The translations under genes and the position numbers were made by a program. DNA of 64,000 nucleotides. Source: Flavobacterium silvisoli (GTDB lineage: Bacteria; Bacteroidota; Bacteroidia; Flavobacteriales; Flavobacteriaceae). Below the pieces are notes generated by a model. That model made no database searches, was not told the origin of the DNA, and saw only the letters and a program-made list of their open reading frames with translations. Shown one piece after another: positions 9,097 to 18,119 of this stretch. The stretch lies in the NCBI RefSeq assembly GCF_004329815.1, contig NZ_SJPE01000007.1:62001-126000 (forward strand), given 5' to 3'. The first letter of the stretch is position 1; every line of letters begins with the position of its first letter.

Positions 9097-9771
9097 ATGA
9101 AACATTTCCTGTCATTCTTTTTATTGATTGTAACTCTAACGGTTCAGGGTCAAACCAAGCAAAACCAAAATTTCACCTCTTATTTACCCAAAGGATATCT
9201 ACTCATTGATACTGTTTACGGCGATGTCAATAATGACGGTATTCAGGACTGCTTACTCCTGATTAAAGGAACCGATAAATCGAAGGTAGTACTTGACGAT
9301 TACGGAAAAAAAGCAGACCGCAACAGAAGAGGACTCATCGTCCTGATTAAGCAACAAGGAATGTATGCGGAAGCGGTCAAAAACTACAACTGTTTTTCCT
9401 CTGAAAATGAAGATGGTGGTGTATATATGCCTCCCGAGTTATCAATAGAAATCAAAAATGGAAAACTGTACATTAGTTTCGGACATGGAAGATATGGCTA
9501 TTGGCGTTATACTTTCAGATTCAATCATTCTGATTTTGAACTCATTGGTTACGATTCGGGAGACCGTAGCAGCTTTCTATCTGAATATGTTACTTTTGAT
9601 GAAACCAGTATAAACTTCATAACCCGAAAGAAACTGGTCAAAAAAGTAATCAATGTGACCCAAGACGGCAAAGAAGTATACAAAGAAACCCGGCAGAACA
9701 TTAAGGCCAATAAACTCATCAGGCTGTCTGCTATACAAGATTTTGATGAATTAGAAACAGACAATCCGTAA
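9097..9771 (+). CDS. Secreted protein of unknown function
   Basis: The 224-residue protein begins with a signal peptide (MKHFLSFFLLIVTLTVQG, cleavage before QTKQ), so it is exported to the periplasm or beyond. Near residues 40-55 it has an Asp-rich FG-GAP/EF-hand-like stretch, GDVNNDGIQDCLLLIKG, typical of calcium-binding beta-propeller-like repeats, but only one copy is present. The remainder is a beta-rich domain (SFGHGRYGYWRYTFRFN). I do not recognise a named family. It stands alone between the DinB-like and bestrophin genes. Confidence 0.75.
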   Translation: MKHFLSFFLLIVTLTVQGQTKQNQNFTSYLPKGYLLIDTVYGDVNNDGIQDCLLLIKGTDKSKVVLDDYGKKADRNRRGLIVLIKQQGMYAEAVKNYNCFSSENEDGGVYMPPELSIEIKNGKLYISFGHGRYGYWRYTFRFNHSDFELIGYDSGDRSSFLSEYVTFDETSINFITRKKLVKKVINVTQDGKEVYKETRQNIKANKLIRLSAIQDFDELETDNP

Positions 9772-9813
9772 AGAAAATCATCCTCCCCACACTATCGTTT
9801 CCCGTGAGCTTAC

Positions 9814-9843
9814 TTGTGCTTTTCTCATTTTAATGTATTTTTG
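9814..9843 (+). promoter_or_regulatory. Promoter of the bestrophin gene
   Basis: TTG at 9814-9816, a 19-bp spacer, and TATTTTTG at 9836-9843 match the Flavobacterium consensus TTG-N17-23-TAnnTTTG exactly. The ATG at 9862 is 18 bp downstream. Confidence 0.75.
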
Positions 9844-9861
9844 AAATTCATTTGACATGCT

Positions 9862-10725
9862 ATGGTACAATATAATCCCAAAGACTGGATTACGTTTATA
9901 TTTCGTTTTCACAAATCAGATACTTTCCGAAAATTATTGCCCATGATGGTTTTTATAGGGCTGTACTCTGCCGGCATTTGTTATCTGGAAGTGGAGTATT
10001 GGAAACTATCTGAGAACAGCCATGTAAAAAACATCTCAATCATGCACGGCATGTTGGGATTTGTAATTTCTTTATTATTAGCCTATCGAACCAATACGGC
10101 TTATGACCGCTGGTGGGAAGGACGTAAACTGTGGGGAGCTTTGGTAAACAACAGCCGGAATTTGGCCATCAAACTCTCGGGCATTTTGAAGGACGAACAC
10201 GATAAAAAATACCTCCGTTTTCTGATTCCGACCTATGCCTCTGTTTTGGCTAAACATTTGAGCAATGAAGAAGTAGGTCAATTGCTTTTTGAAAATACCG
10301 AATTAAAAATAAATTTAGAAAAACACCGACCTAATCAAGTGGCACAAGTCATTTTCCACAAGATAAACGACTTATATGTAACAGGAAAAATATCAGGAGA
10401 ACAACTCATCATTCTCAATACCGAACTTCAATCGTTTACTGAGGTTTGCGGGGCTTGTGAACGCATCAAAAACACACCTATTCCCTACTCCTACAGTGCC
10501 TTTATCAAAAAATTCATATTCTTTTATGTGATGACATTGCCCTTTGGATATGTATTTAATTTGGGGTATTATGTGGTTCCGGTAGTTGTCTTTATTTTTT
10601 ACGTATTGGCTTCTTTAGAACTGATTGCAGAAGAAATTGAAGACCCTTTCGGAAGCGATGCAAACGATTTGCCTACCAACAAAATAGCCGCCAACATTAA
10701 AAAACATGTGGAAGAAATCCTGTAA
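9862..10725 (+). CDS. Bestrophin family ion channel (YneE/UPF0187 type)
   Basis: Inner-membrane protein of the bacterial bestrophin family, which form pentameric anion or cation channels. The 287-residue length is typical. Hallmarks are the first helix after PMMVFIGLYSAG, the conserved LLAYRTNTAYDRWWEGRKLWG motif (residues about 72-92), and the C-terminal EEIEDPFGSDANDLP motif near residues 255-270, which is diagnostic of the family. It is a single gene with a strong consensus promoter. Ion selectivity cannot be inferred. Confidence 0.93.
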   Translation: MVQYNPKDWITFIFRFHKSDTFRKLLPMMVFIGLYSAGICYLEVEYWKLSENSHVKNISIMHGMLGFVISLLLAYRTNTAYDRWWEGRKLWGALVNNSRNLAIKLSGILKDEHDKKYLRFLIPTYASVLAKHLSNEEVGQLLFENTELKINLEKHRPNQVAQVIFHKINDLYVTGKISGEQLIILNTELQSFTEVCGACERIKNTPIPYSYSAFIKKFIFFYVMTLPFGYVFNLGYYVVPVVVFIFYVLASLELIAEEIEDPFGSDANDLPTNKIAANIKKHVEEIL

Positions 10726-10772
10726 CTCTTTTTTTGCTTTTTGTTAAAAATTAGCATCGATAAACGACACTA

Positions 10773-10808
10773 TTTTGTTTTATCTCTCATCAGCAATACT
10801 TATATTTG
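10773..10808 (+). promoter_or_regulatory. Promoter of pheT
   Basis: TTTTG at 10773-10777, a 23-bp spacer and TATATTTG at 10801-10808. The ATG at 10828 is 19 bp downstream. The promoter lies inside the longer open frame that begins with TTG at 10741, and so argues that this longer frame is not used. Confidence 0.7.
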
Positions 10809-10827
10809 CACCCTTAAAATACGATAC

Positions 10828-13248
10828 ATGAGAATCTCATACAATTGGTTAAAACAATTCATTAAAATAGATTTAAAATCAGAGGAAACTTCGGCCATAC
10901 TTACCGATTTGGGACTGGAAGTGGAAGTAGTGGAAAAATACCAATCGGTACGCGGCGGATTAGAAGGCGTAGTGGTGGGTCACGTATTGACCTGCGAAAA
11001 ACACCCTGATGCTGACCGATTAAAAATAACTACTGTCGATTTAGGGGATGGTACTCCGGTACAGATTGTTTGCGGTGCTGCCAACGTAGCGGCCGGGCAA
11101 AAAGTTCCTGTAGCCACCATCGGCACTAAATTGTTTGATAAAGACGGTGTGGAATTTGAAATCAAAAAAGGTAAAATCCGAGGACAGGAAAGCCACGGTA
11201 TGATTTGCGCCGAGGACGAATTAGGTTTAGGCAACAGTCATGAAGGCATCATGATTTTAGATGAAAAATTAAAACCGGGTACACCCTGTGCCAAAGTATT
11301 CAATATAGAAAACGATGAAGTTTTTGAAATAGGATTAACTCCCAACCGTGCCGATGCTATGTCGCATTACGGAGTGGCTCGTGACCTGCGTGCCAGTTTG
11401 TTGCAAAAAAACAGCAATATCGAGTTGATTACTCCATCCGTAAGCACGTTCCGAATTGACAAAAGAACACTTAAGATTGATGCAGATGTCAAAGACAGTA
11501 AGTTGGCCCCAAGATATTGCGGAGTTACCATTTCGGGAATTACGGTTAAAGAATCGCCTGAATGGTTAAAAAATCGCTTAAAAGCAATTGGGTTAACTCC
11601 TAAAAACAATGTTGTTGACGTAACCAATTATGTGCTGCACGATTTAGGACAGCCGTTGCATGCTTTTGACGCAGCCAAAATAAGCGGAAAAATTATTGTA
11701 AAAACAGCTCAAGCCGGAACCAAGTTTACCACGCTTGACGATGTAGAAAGAACCCTGCACGAAGAAGATTTAATGATTTGTGACGAAAAAGGGCCACTTT
11801 GTTTAGCCGGTGTATTCGGCGGAAAATCATCAGGAGTTACCGAAACCACCAATGCTATTTTCTTGGAAAGCGCTTATTTCAATCCGGTAACAGTCAGAAA
11901 AACAGCCAAGCGTCATGGTTTGAATACGGATGCTTCTTTTCGTTTTGAAAGAGGTATTGATGTAAACATCACCGAGTTTGCCTTGAAACGCGCGGCTTTA
12001 TTGATTAAAGAATTGGCAGGCGGTGAAATCACTTCGGACATCATTGACATTTATCCGAAAAAAATTGAAGACTTCCCGGTGTTTTTGCATTTTGACAAAA
12101 CAGCCAAACTCATCGGTCAGGATTTGCCTAAAGAAACCATCAAGAAAATATTGGCTTCGTTAGACATCAAAGTTACCACGGTTTCCGATGCCGGTTTGGG
12201 ATTAATCATTCCGTCCTATCGTGTAGATGTACAACGTGAAGTTGACGTGATTGAAGAAATTCTTCGCGTGTACGGGTACAACAACATTAATTTTACCAAA
12301 AAAATCAATGCAACGGTTGCCAATTCAGCACGAACCGAAGATTATAAAATACAAAACATCATTGCAGCTCAGCTGAATGCTAACGGTTTTCATGAAATGA
12401 TGGCCAACTCGCTGACTACACCTGACTATGTAAAATTATCAGAGCAGCTAAAAGAAGAGTACAACGTCATGATGCTTAATCCGTTGAGCGGTGATTTATC
12501 GGCTATGCGTCAGTCGTTATTATTCTCAGGCTTAGAGGCTGTGTCTTACAATATCAATCGCAGAAACGGCGATTTGAAATTATTCGAATTCGGAAAAACC
12601 TACCATAAGTTGCCATCGGGGTATGACGAACCGAAACACTTAACGTTATTTATGAGCGGAAGCCGAAATAAAGAAAGCTGGACCAACACCCAAAAACCTA
12701 CCGACTTCTTCCTATTTAAAGGTTATGTAACCAGTATTTTGGAGCGTTTGGGAGTATGCAAAACCCAGAATAAACCGTCGGTTTCAGATGTGTTTGCGGA
12801 AGGCTTGGCTATAGCTTGTGGCAACGATACTTTGGTAGAATTCGGAACTGTAAAGAAATCGATATTGAAGCATTTTGACATCAAGCAGGAAGTTTTTTAT
12901 GCTGACTTTAACTGGAATTTGATTTTGAAATTATTATCGACTAAAATCAAATTTACCGATATACCGAAATACCCTGAAGTGCGCAGAGATTTGGCATTAC
13001 TCGTAGATGAAGCAGTAGCTTTTGACGCCATTTATAACATTGCCCGTCAAACAGAAAAATCCTTGTTAAAAGACATAAATCTTTTTGATGTATATCAGGG
13101 AAAAAACCTTCCGGAAGGCAAGAAATCTTATGCAGTGAGTTTCACGTTGCAGGATACTGCCAAAACCCTGACCGACGAGCAGATTGACAAAATCATGAAC
13201 AAACTGCAAAAGAATATGGAAAACGAACTGGGTGCCAGTTTAAGATAA
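10828..13248 (+). CDS. pheT: Phenylalanyl-tRNA synthetase beta subunit
   Basis: Beta subunit of the (alpha-beta)2 phenylalanyl-tRNA synthetase, which charges tRNA-Phe in the cytoplasm. The 806-residue protein starts at MRISYNWLKQFIKI. This is supported by a consensus promoter just upstream. It has the N-terminal region and an EMAP-II-like tRNA-binding domain (about residues 40-150, HPDADRLKITTVDLG), the B3/B4 editing domain, the B5 domain, a catalytic-like core (NPLSGDLSAMRQSLL), and a C-terminal ferredoxin-like anticodon-binding domain (PKYPEVRRDLALLVD). pheS is not adjacent, unlike in many Proteobacteria. Confidence 0.97.
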   Translation: MRISYNWLKQFIKIDLKSEETSAILTDLGLEVEVVEKYQSVRGGLEGVVVGHVLTCEKHPDADRLKITTVDLGDGTPVQIVCGAANVAAGQKVPVATIGTKLFDKDGVEFEIKKGKIRGQESHGMICAEDELGLGNSHEGIMILDEKLKPGTPCAKVFNIENDEVFEIGLTPNRADAMSHYGVARDLRASLLQKNSNIELITPSVSTFRIDKRTLKIDADVKDSKLAPRYCGVTISGITVKESPEWLKNRLKAIGLTPKNNVVDVTNYVLHDLGQPLHAFDAAKISGKIIVKTAQAGTKFTTLDDVERTLHEEDLMICDEKGPLCLAGVFGGKSSGVTETTNAIFLESAYFNPVTVRKTAKRHGLNTDASFRFERGIDVNITEFALKRAALLIKELAGGEITSDIIDIYPKKIEDFPVFLHFDKTAKLIGQDLPKETIKKILASLDIKVTTVSDAGLGLIIPSYRVDVQREVDVIEEILRVYGYNNINFTKKINATVANSARTEDYKIQNIIAAQLNANGFHEMMANSLTTPDYVKLSEQLKEEYNVMMLNPLSGDLSAMRQSLLFSGLEAVSYNINRRNGDLKLFEFGKTYHKLPSGYDEPKHLTLFMSGSRNKESWTNTQKPTDFFLFKGYVTSILERLGVCKTQNKPSVSDVFAEGLAIACGNDTLVEFGTVKKSILKHFDIKQEVFYADFNWNLILKLLSTKIKFTDIPKYPEVRRDLALLVDEAVAFDAIYNIARQTEKSLLKDINLFDVYQGKNLPEGKKSYAVSFTLQDTAKTLTDEQIDKIMNKLQKNMENELGASLR

Positions 13249-13261
13249 TAACTAAATAAAA

Positions 13262-13287
13262 AAGCCCCGATATTCGGGGCTTTTTTA
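13262..13287. terminator. Bidirectional terminator between pheT and typA
   Basis: A 7-bp GC-rich stem (GCCCCGA at 13264-13270, TCGGGGC at 13274-13280) with a TAT loop. It is flanked by an A-run on the left and a T-run on the right, so it can end transcription from both convergent genes. Confidence 0.9.
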
Positions 13288-13303
13288 ATGACTTGAATTA
13301 AAA

Positions 13304-15100
13304 TTATATTTTAAAACGTTTTCTGTCGTTTTCGTTCAAATAGATTTTACGCAAACGCAACGATTTTGGTGTTACCTCAACGTACTCATCTTTTTGAATA
13401 TATTCCAAAGCTTCTTCTAATGAGAACTTGATGGCCGGAACAATTTTGTTCTTTTCATCGGCACCGGCAGAACGGAAGTTAGTTAACTGTTTGGTTTTAG
13501 TGATGTTCACGGTCATATCATCGCCACGTGAGTTCTCACCTACTACCTGACCTTCGTAGATATCTTCGTTAGGATCTACAAAGAACTTACCTCTTTCCTG
13601 TAATTTATTGATTGAGTATGGAATGGCTTTACCGTTTTCCATAGAGATTAACGATCCGTTGATACGACCGGCGATTTCGCCTTTGTATGGTTCATACCCG
13701 ATGAAACGGTGTGCCATGATGGCTTCTCCGGCAGTTGCGGTAAGCAATTGATTTCTCAAACCGATGATACCACGCGACGGAATGTTGAATTTGATAATCA
13801 TACGATCTCCTTTTCCTTCCATAGAAAGCATTTCGCCTTTACGAACCGAAACAAACTCTACTGCTCTACCCGATACGCTTTCAGGTAAATCAATCGTTAA
13901 TTCTTCTATCGGCTCACATTTTACGCCGTCTATCTCTTTGATGATTACCTGTGGTTGTCCGATTTGTAATTCGTATCCTTCACGACGCATGGTTTCGATT
14001 AAAACCGACAAGTGCAATACCCCACGGCCGAACACCATGAATTTATCGGCAGAATCCGTATCGGCTACGCGAAGCGCTAAGTTTTTCTCTAATTCTTTGG
14101 CCAAACGGTCTTTGATGTGACGTGAGGTTACAAACTTCCCTTCTTTCCCAAAGAACGGTGAATCGTTAATCGTAAACAACATACTCATGGTTGGCTCATC
14201 GATAGCGATGGTCTGCAAGGCTTCAGGATTTTCAAAATCAGCTATGGTATCTCCAATTTCAAAACCTTCTACTCCTACGATGGCACAAATATCTCCTGCT
14301 ACTACTTCGTTTACTTTTTTACGACCTAAACCTTCGAAAGTATGTAATTCTTTGATTCTGGATTTGATTACTTTTCCGTCTCTTTTTACTAATGAAATCG
14401 GCATTCCTTCTTTCAACACTCCTCTTTCTAAACGACCGATAGCAATACGACCGGTAAACGAAGAAAAATCTAAAGAGGTAATCAACATTTGAGGAGTTCC
14501 TTCAGATACTTTTGGAGCCGGTACGTTGGCCACTACCATATCTAACAAAGGCTCGATACTTGTGGTTACATTCTTCCAGTCATCCGACATCCAGTTGTTT
14601 TTAGCCGATCCGTAAACGGTTGGAAAATCCAACTGCCACTCTTCAGCTCCCAGTTCAAACATCAGGTCGAATACTTTTTCGTGTACTTCTTCCGGAGTAC
14701 AGTTTTCTTTATCTACTTTATTAATTACCACACAAGGTTTCAATCCTAAATCGATGGCTTTTTGCAACACAAAACGAGTTTGCGGCATAGGGCCTTCAAA
14801 AGCATCTACCAAAAGACACACTCCGTCAGCCATGTTCAGTACACGCTCTACTTCGCCTCCGAAATCGGCGTGACCCGGAGTATCGATAATGTTGATTTTA
14901 GTTCCTTTGTAAACAACAGAAACATTTTTGGAGGTAATGGTAATTCCCCGCTCGCGCTCCAGATCGTTGTTATCCAGGATTAAATCCCCGGTATTTTCGT
15001 TTTCGCGAAATAGTTGACAGTGGTACATAATTTTGTCAACCAAAGTGGTTTTACCGTGGTCAACGTGGGCAATGATTGCAATGTTTCTAATGGATTCCAT
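13304..15100 (-). CDS. typA: Translational GTPase TypA/BipA
   Basis: Ribosome-associated GTPase of the EF-G family involved in stress adaptation and late ribosome assembly. The 598-residue protein starts with [19 protein letters not shown] at 15100; an upstream in-frame extension is unlikely because the promoter lies inside it. G1 is residues 11-19 (AHVDHGKTT). G3 is [16 protein letters not shown] and G4 is NKVDKENC. Domains II, III and V and the BipA-specific C-terminal domain follow ([19 protein letters not shown], ending in [14 protein letters not shown]). It is convergent with pheT. Confidence 0.97.
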   Translation of the reverse strand: MESIRNIAIIAHVDHGKTTLVDKIMYHCQLFRENENTGDLILDNNDLERERGITITSKNVSVVYKGTKINIIDTPGHADFGGEVERVLNMADGVCLLVDAFEGPMPQTRFVLQKAIDLGLKPCVVINKVDKENCTPEEVHEKVFDLMFELGAEEWQLDFPTVYGSAKNNWMSDDWKNVTTSIEPLLDMVVANVPAPKVSEGTPQMLITSLDFSSFTGRIAIGRLERGVLKEGMPISLVKRDGKVIKSRIKELHTFEGLGRKKVNEVVAGDICAIVGVEGFEIGDTIADFENPEALQTIAIDEPTMSMLFTINDSPFFGKEGKFVTSRHIKDRLAKELEKNLALRVADTDSADKFMVFGRGVLHLSVLIETMRREGYELQIGQPQVIIKEIDGVKCEPIEELTIDLPESVSGRAVEFVSVRKGEMLSMEGKGDRMIIKFNIPSRGIIGLRNQLLTATAGEAIMAHRFIGYEPYKGEIAGRINGSLISMENGKAIPYSINKLQERGKFFVDPNEDIYEGQVVGENSRGDDMTVNITKTKQLTNFRSAGADEKNKIVPAIKFSLEEALEYIQKDEYVEVTPKSLRLRKIYLNENDRKRFKI

Positions 15101-15119
15101 GTTTGCTTTTTTGTGGGTG

Positions 15120-15153
15120 CAAAGGTACACTTTATTTTCAGATAAAAAACCAA
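15120..15153 (-). promoter_or_regulatory. Promoter of typA
   Basis: Read on the minus strand: TTG (15151-15153), a 23-bp spacer, then TACCTTTG (15120-15127), 19 bp before the ATG at 15100. Confidence 0.65.
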
Positions 15154-15262
15154 TAACAAATTAGTTTACACATTATTAAAATCGAAGTAAAAGTTTATAA
15201 AATCCTTGATAAGTTTTTGGGCAAATTTTAAAACTTCTTTGAAAATCTATATATTTGGTGTA

Positions 15263-16984
15263 ATGAAAAATAGTTCCAATAAAATAACTTTAACTTACGT
15301 CCTTATTTTACTGTTTGTGACTGTTATTGGCCACAAGGTTGTGTCTAATCTTCCTTCAGACACCATCTCTGATACTATTTTAAAATACAGCTACATCAAA
15401 GATTTGGTTTTAATCCTGTTTTCGGGCTTGGTATTCAAGTACATTTTATACCGAAACGACAAGAGAAATGAATCAATTTTTGAAAAACTGCAAGAAACCA
15501 ACAATGAAATTCTGGAATCTAACGAACGTTATGACATCGTAGCTAAAGCTACCAGTGATACCATTTGGGATTGGAAAATAGAAGAAGACAGTTTTACATG
15601 GAATAAAGGAATTGAAGTTGTTTTTGGATATAAAAAAGAGGAAGTCGGCAAAACATCAAAATGGTGGTTTGACCGCATCCATCCGGAAGACAGCTTGAAG
15701 ATGTCGGTTAAGCTGTATTCTTTTTTGGAACAAAAAACCGAAAAATGGCAAGATGAATACCGGTTTCAATGTGCTGACGGCAGTTACAAATATGTATTCG
15801 ACAGGGGGTTCCTGGTTAAAGACAAAGACGGAAAACCCATTCGTATGATTGGAGCCATACAGGATGTTACCAAACAAAAAGAAGAAGAGCAACGACTGCG
15901 ATTACTGGAAACGGTGATTACACAAACCAAGGATGCGGTAGTGATTACTGATATTGACACTTCTGAAAATGTAATTCCGAATATTATCTTCGTTAACTCT
16001 GCTTTTACCGACATGACAGGCTATCTGCCTGAAGAAGTTATCGGAAAATCACCTGTAATGTTTTCCGGACCAAAATCGGACATACTGGAATTTGACAAAT
16101 TAAAAACCGCCATACAGGAATATAGGGAATGTTTTGTTGAAACCATCAGTTATAAAAAAAATAAAGAAGAGTTTTGGGTGAACTTTTCGATGATTCCGGT
16201 TACCAATAAAGACGGAGAACATTCACACTGGATTTCAATTCAGAGAGATGTTACCGAAGAAAAAGAACGCGACAAGGAAAGAGAGCAACTCATCAGGGAA
16301 CTGACACAAAACAATAAAGACCTCAAACAGTTTTCCTATATCACTTCGCATAACTTAAGAGCTCCTTTATCAAATCTGACAGGATTACTGAATTTGGTTG
16401 ACGACATGACGATAACCGATCCTGAGCTGAAAGAAATAATCAGCGGTTTTTCAAAATCGACTCATCTGTTAAACGAAACCATCAATGATCTGGTAAAAGT
16501 AGTTATCATCAAAGATAACCCTTCCATAGAAAAGGAAAAAGTACTGATTAAAGAGATATTTGAAAACGTTTTCAATCAGTTGAGCTTTTTGATTGGACTA
16601 CACAAACCGATTCTCAAAATCGATTTGGAGGAAATCACCATTTTAAACATTAACAAATCATACTTAGAAAGTATTTTTCTAAATTTACTGACGAATTCCA
16701 TAAAATACAGATCGGAAAACCGACAATTGAGGGTAAATATTTCGTCAAAAGTCGTAGACGACAATCTGGTTTTAACCTTCAAGGATAACGGCATTGGAAT
16801 TGATTTGCAGCGAAACAAAGACAAGATATTCGGACTGTACCAACGTTTTCACAACCATCCCGACAGTAAAGGATTGGGGTTGTATCTTGTGAAATCTCAG
16901 GTTGAAGCCATGGGAGGAACTATAACAGTAGAAAGCGAAATTGGAAAAGGAACCACTTTTACTATAATTTTTAAAAACAACTGA
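15263..16984 (+). CDS. PAS-domain sensor histidine kinase
   Basis: Membrane-bound two-component sensor. With the ATG at 15263 the protein has 573 residues. Two N-terminal membrane helices (about 8-24 and 46-62) leave almost no periplasmic sensor. Two PAS/PAC modules follow (about 85-205 and 215-340), with PAC motifs MIGAIQDVTKQKEEEQR and WISIQRDVTEEKERDKE. The HisKA H-box has H363 in SHNLRAPLSN, then come the N-box (NLLTNSIKYRS) and G-boxes (DNGIGIDLQ, KGLGLYLVKSQ). A TATATTTG box at 15250-15257 is only 5 bp before the ATG, so the transcript may be nearly leaderless. The response regulator gene starts 2 bp after the stop. Confidence 0.93.
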   Translation: MKNSSNKITLTYVLILLFVTVIGHKVVSNLPSDTISDTILKYSYIKDLVLILFSGLVFKYILYRNDKRNESIFEKLQETNNEILESNERYDIVAKATSDTIWDWKIEEDSFTWNKGIEVVFGYKKEEVGKTSKWWFDRIHPEDSLKMSVKLYSFLEQKTEKWQDEYRFQCADGSYKYVFDRGFLVKDKDGKPIRMIGAIQDVTKQKEEEQRLRLLETVITQTKDAVVITDIDTSENVIPNIIFVNSAFTDMTGYLPEEVIGKSPVMFSGPKSDILEFDKLKTAIQEYRECFVETISYKKNKEEFWVNFSMIPVTNKDGEHSHWISIQRDVTEEKERDKEREQLIRELTQNNKDLKQFSYITSHNLRAPLSNLTGLLNLVDDMTITDPELKEIISGFSKSTHLLNETINDLVKVVIIKDNPSIEKEKVLIKEIFENVFNQLSFLIGLHKPILKIDLEEITILNINKSYLESIFLNLLTNSIKYRSENRQLRVNISSKVVDDNLVLTFKDNGIGIDLQRNKDKIFGLYQRFHNHPDSKGLGLYLVKSQVEAMGGTITVESEIGKGTTFTIIFKNN

Positions 16985-16986
16985 TA

Positions 16987-17397
16987 ATGTTAGATAAAAT
17001 TTTTTGTGTAGACGACGATCCAATAACGCTGATGCTTTGCAAAAAAGTAATCGAAAGGGTTGAATTTGCCAAAGAAATAATTACCGCTCAGGATGGTGAA
17101 GAGGCCATCAAGTTCTTTGATGATTTAGCATCAAGTCAAAACAACGGAGAAGTTGTTTCGTATCCTAAACTGACGTTTTTGGATTTAAACATGCCGGTAA
17201 TGAACGGTTGGGAATTTTTGGATGTGTACCTGCAAAAAGACTATCAAACTCTTTTTCCCGAAGCCAAATTTATAGTGCTCTCCTCAACGATTGACCCCGA
17301 TGATGTAAACCAATCTATGAAATACCCCGTAGTAGTGGATTTCATGTCAAAACCCATAACAAAAGAAATGCTTGAAAATCTAAAAACCCGATTTTAA
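16987..17397 (+). CDS. Single-domain response regulator
   Basis: A 136-residue receiver protein without an output domain, CheY/Rcp1-like. The acidic pocket is visible as V-D-D-D at residues 8-11, and the likely phosphorylated residue is D66 in LTFLDLNMPVMNGWEFL. The conserved lysine is in DFMSKPITKEM. It is coupled to the upstream PAS kinase with a 2-bp gap, so the two almost certainly form one phosphorelay. The target must lie elsewhere, because there is no DNA-binding domain. Confidence 0.93.
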   Translation: MLDKIFCVDDDPITLMLCKKVIERVEFAKEIITAQDGEEAIKFFDDLASSQNNGEVVSYPKLTFLDLNMPVMNGWEFLDVYLQKDYQTLFPEAKFIVLSSTIDPDDVNQSMKYPVVVDFMSKPITKEMLENLKTRF

Positions 17398-17420
17398 TAC
17401 AATAAGTACATAAATAAAAA

Positions 17421-17446
17421 AAGCACTCAAATTGAGTGCTTTTTTT
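17421..17446. terminator. Terminator after the response regulator / rpsT
   Basis: The 7-bp stem AGCACTC (17422-17428) / GAGTGCT (17434-17440) with loop AAATT has A-runs and T-runs on the two sides. It can serve both the kinase operon and the convergent rpsT. Confidence 0.88.
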
Positions 17447-17465
17447 ATGGTATATAAAGTTAAGA

Positions 17466-17717
17466 TTATAACTTAGCTACATGTTTAGTTAACTTTGACT
17501 TTAAGTTAGCTGCTTTGTTATCGTGAATGATATTTTTCTTAGCTAATTTGTCAATCATAGAAATAACAACAGATAATTTTGCCGAAGCTTCTGATTTATC
17601 TGTAGCCATTCTTAATGCTTTGATTGCATTACGAGTGGTTTTGTGTTGGTATCTGTTCAACACTCTTTTCTTTTCGTTGCTTCTGATTCTTTTTAAAGCT
17701 GACTTATGATTTGCCAT
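17466..17717 (-). CDS. rpsT: 30S ribosomal protein S20
   Basis: Small-subunit protein that binds 16S rRNA. The 83-residue length, basic composition and the motifs MANHKSALKRIRSNEKKR and HDNKAANLKSKLTKHVAKL are diagnostic. It is a monocistronic gene in the usual flavobacterial context next to tRNA-Glu and proS. Confidence 0.97.
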   Translation of the reverse strand: MANHKSALKRIRSNEKKRVLNRYQHKTTRNAIKALRMATDKSEASAKLSVVISMIDKLAKKNIIHDNKAANLKSKLTKHVAKL

Positions 17718-17870
17718 TTTTCTGTAATTTAATTGTAATTAATATAAAATATTAGTTAAAAAAGAAAAACCTCCCACAATTATAATGTAATCACTTTGGT
17801 TTTAACTAATAAAACAAAAATCCGAGACACTGAACTGTTGTTTTATAAAACTAATTTACAACTAATTTTG

Positions 17871-17942
17871 TAGCCCGTAGGGGAATCGAACCCCTCTTAC
17901 CAGGATGAAAACCTGGCGTCCTAACCGATAGACGAACGGGCC
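17871..17942 (-). tRNA. tRNA-Glu (UUC), copy 2
   Basis: 72-nt gene on the minus strand. Acceptor GGCCCGT pairs with ACGGGCT (G-U at the first pair), discriminator A. The anticodon stem CCAGG/CCTGG encloses TTTTCAT with anticodon TTC. The T-arm is GAGGGGTTCGATTCCCCT. CCA is not encoded. It is identical to the copy at 17966-18037, which lies 23 bp upstream and probably shares its transcript. Confidence 0.96.
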
Positions 17943-17965
17943 AATTTTAAGCCTTGATAATTTTG

Positions 17966-18037
17966 TAGCCCGTAGGGGAATCGAACCCCTCTTACCAGGA
18001 TGAAAACCTGGCGTCCTAACCGATAGACGAACGGGCC
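17966..18037 (-). tRNA. tRNA-Glu (UUC), copy 1
   Basis: A 72-nt gene identical to the other tRNA-Glu. Both copies are followed on the 3' side by the same few bases (CAAAATTA). It is promoter-proximal. Confidence 0.96.
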
Positions 18038-18060
18038 ATCTTTGCTTAAAATTGCGGTTG

Positions 18061-18091
18061 CAAAAATACAACTATTTTTCAATCACGCAAG
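18061..18091 (-). promoter_or_regulatory. Promoter of the tRNA-Glu pair
   Basis: On the minus strand: CTTG (18088-18091), a spacer of exactly 19 bp, and TATTTTTG (18061-18068), 23 bp before the mature tRNA. This is a near-ideal Flavobacterium housekeeping promoter. Confidence 0.8.
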
Positions 18092-18119
18092 AGCAAAAAA
18101 ATATTTTTTGTTATTTTTA

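Noticed and set aside
10741-10827. N-terminal extension of pheT from a TTG
   Set aside because: A consensus promoter lies inside it, and the family start is MRISYNWLKQF at 10828.
15101-15130. N-terminal extension of typA
   Set aside because: It contains the -7 box TACCTTTG; the family start is at 15100.
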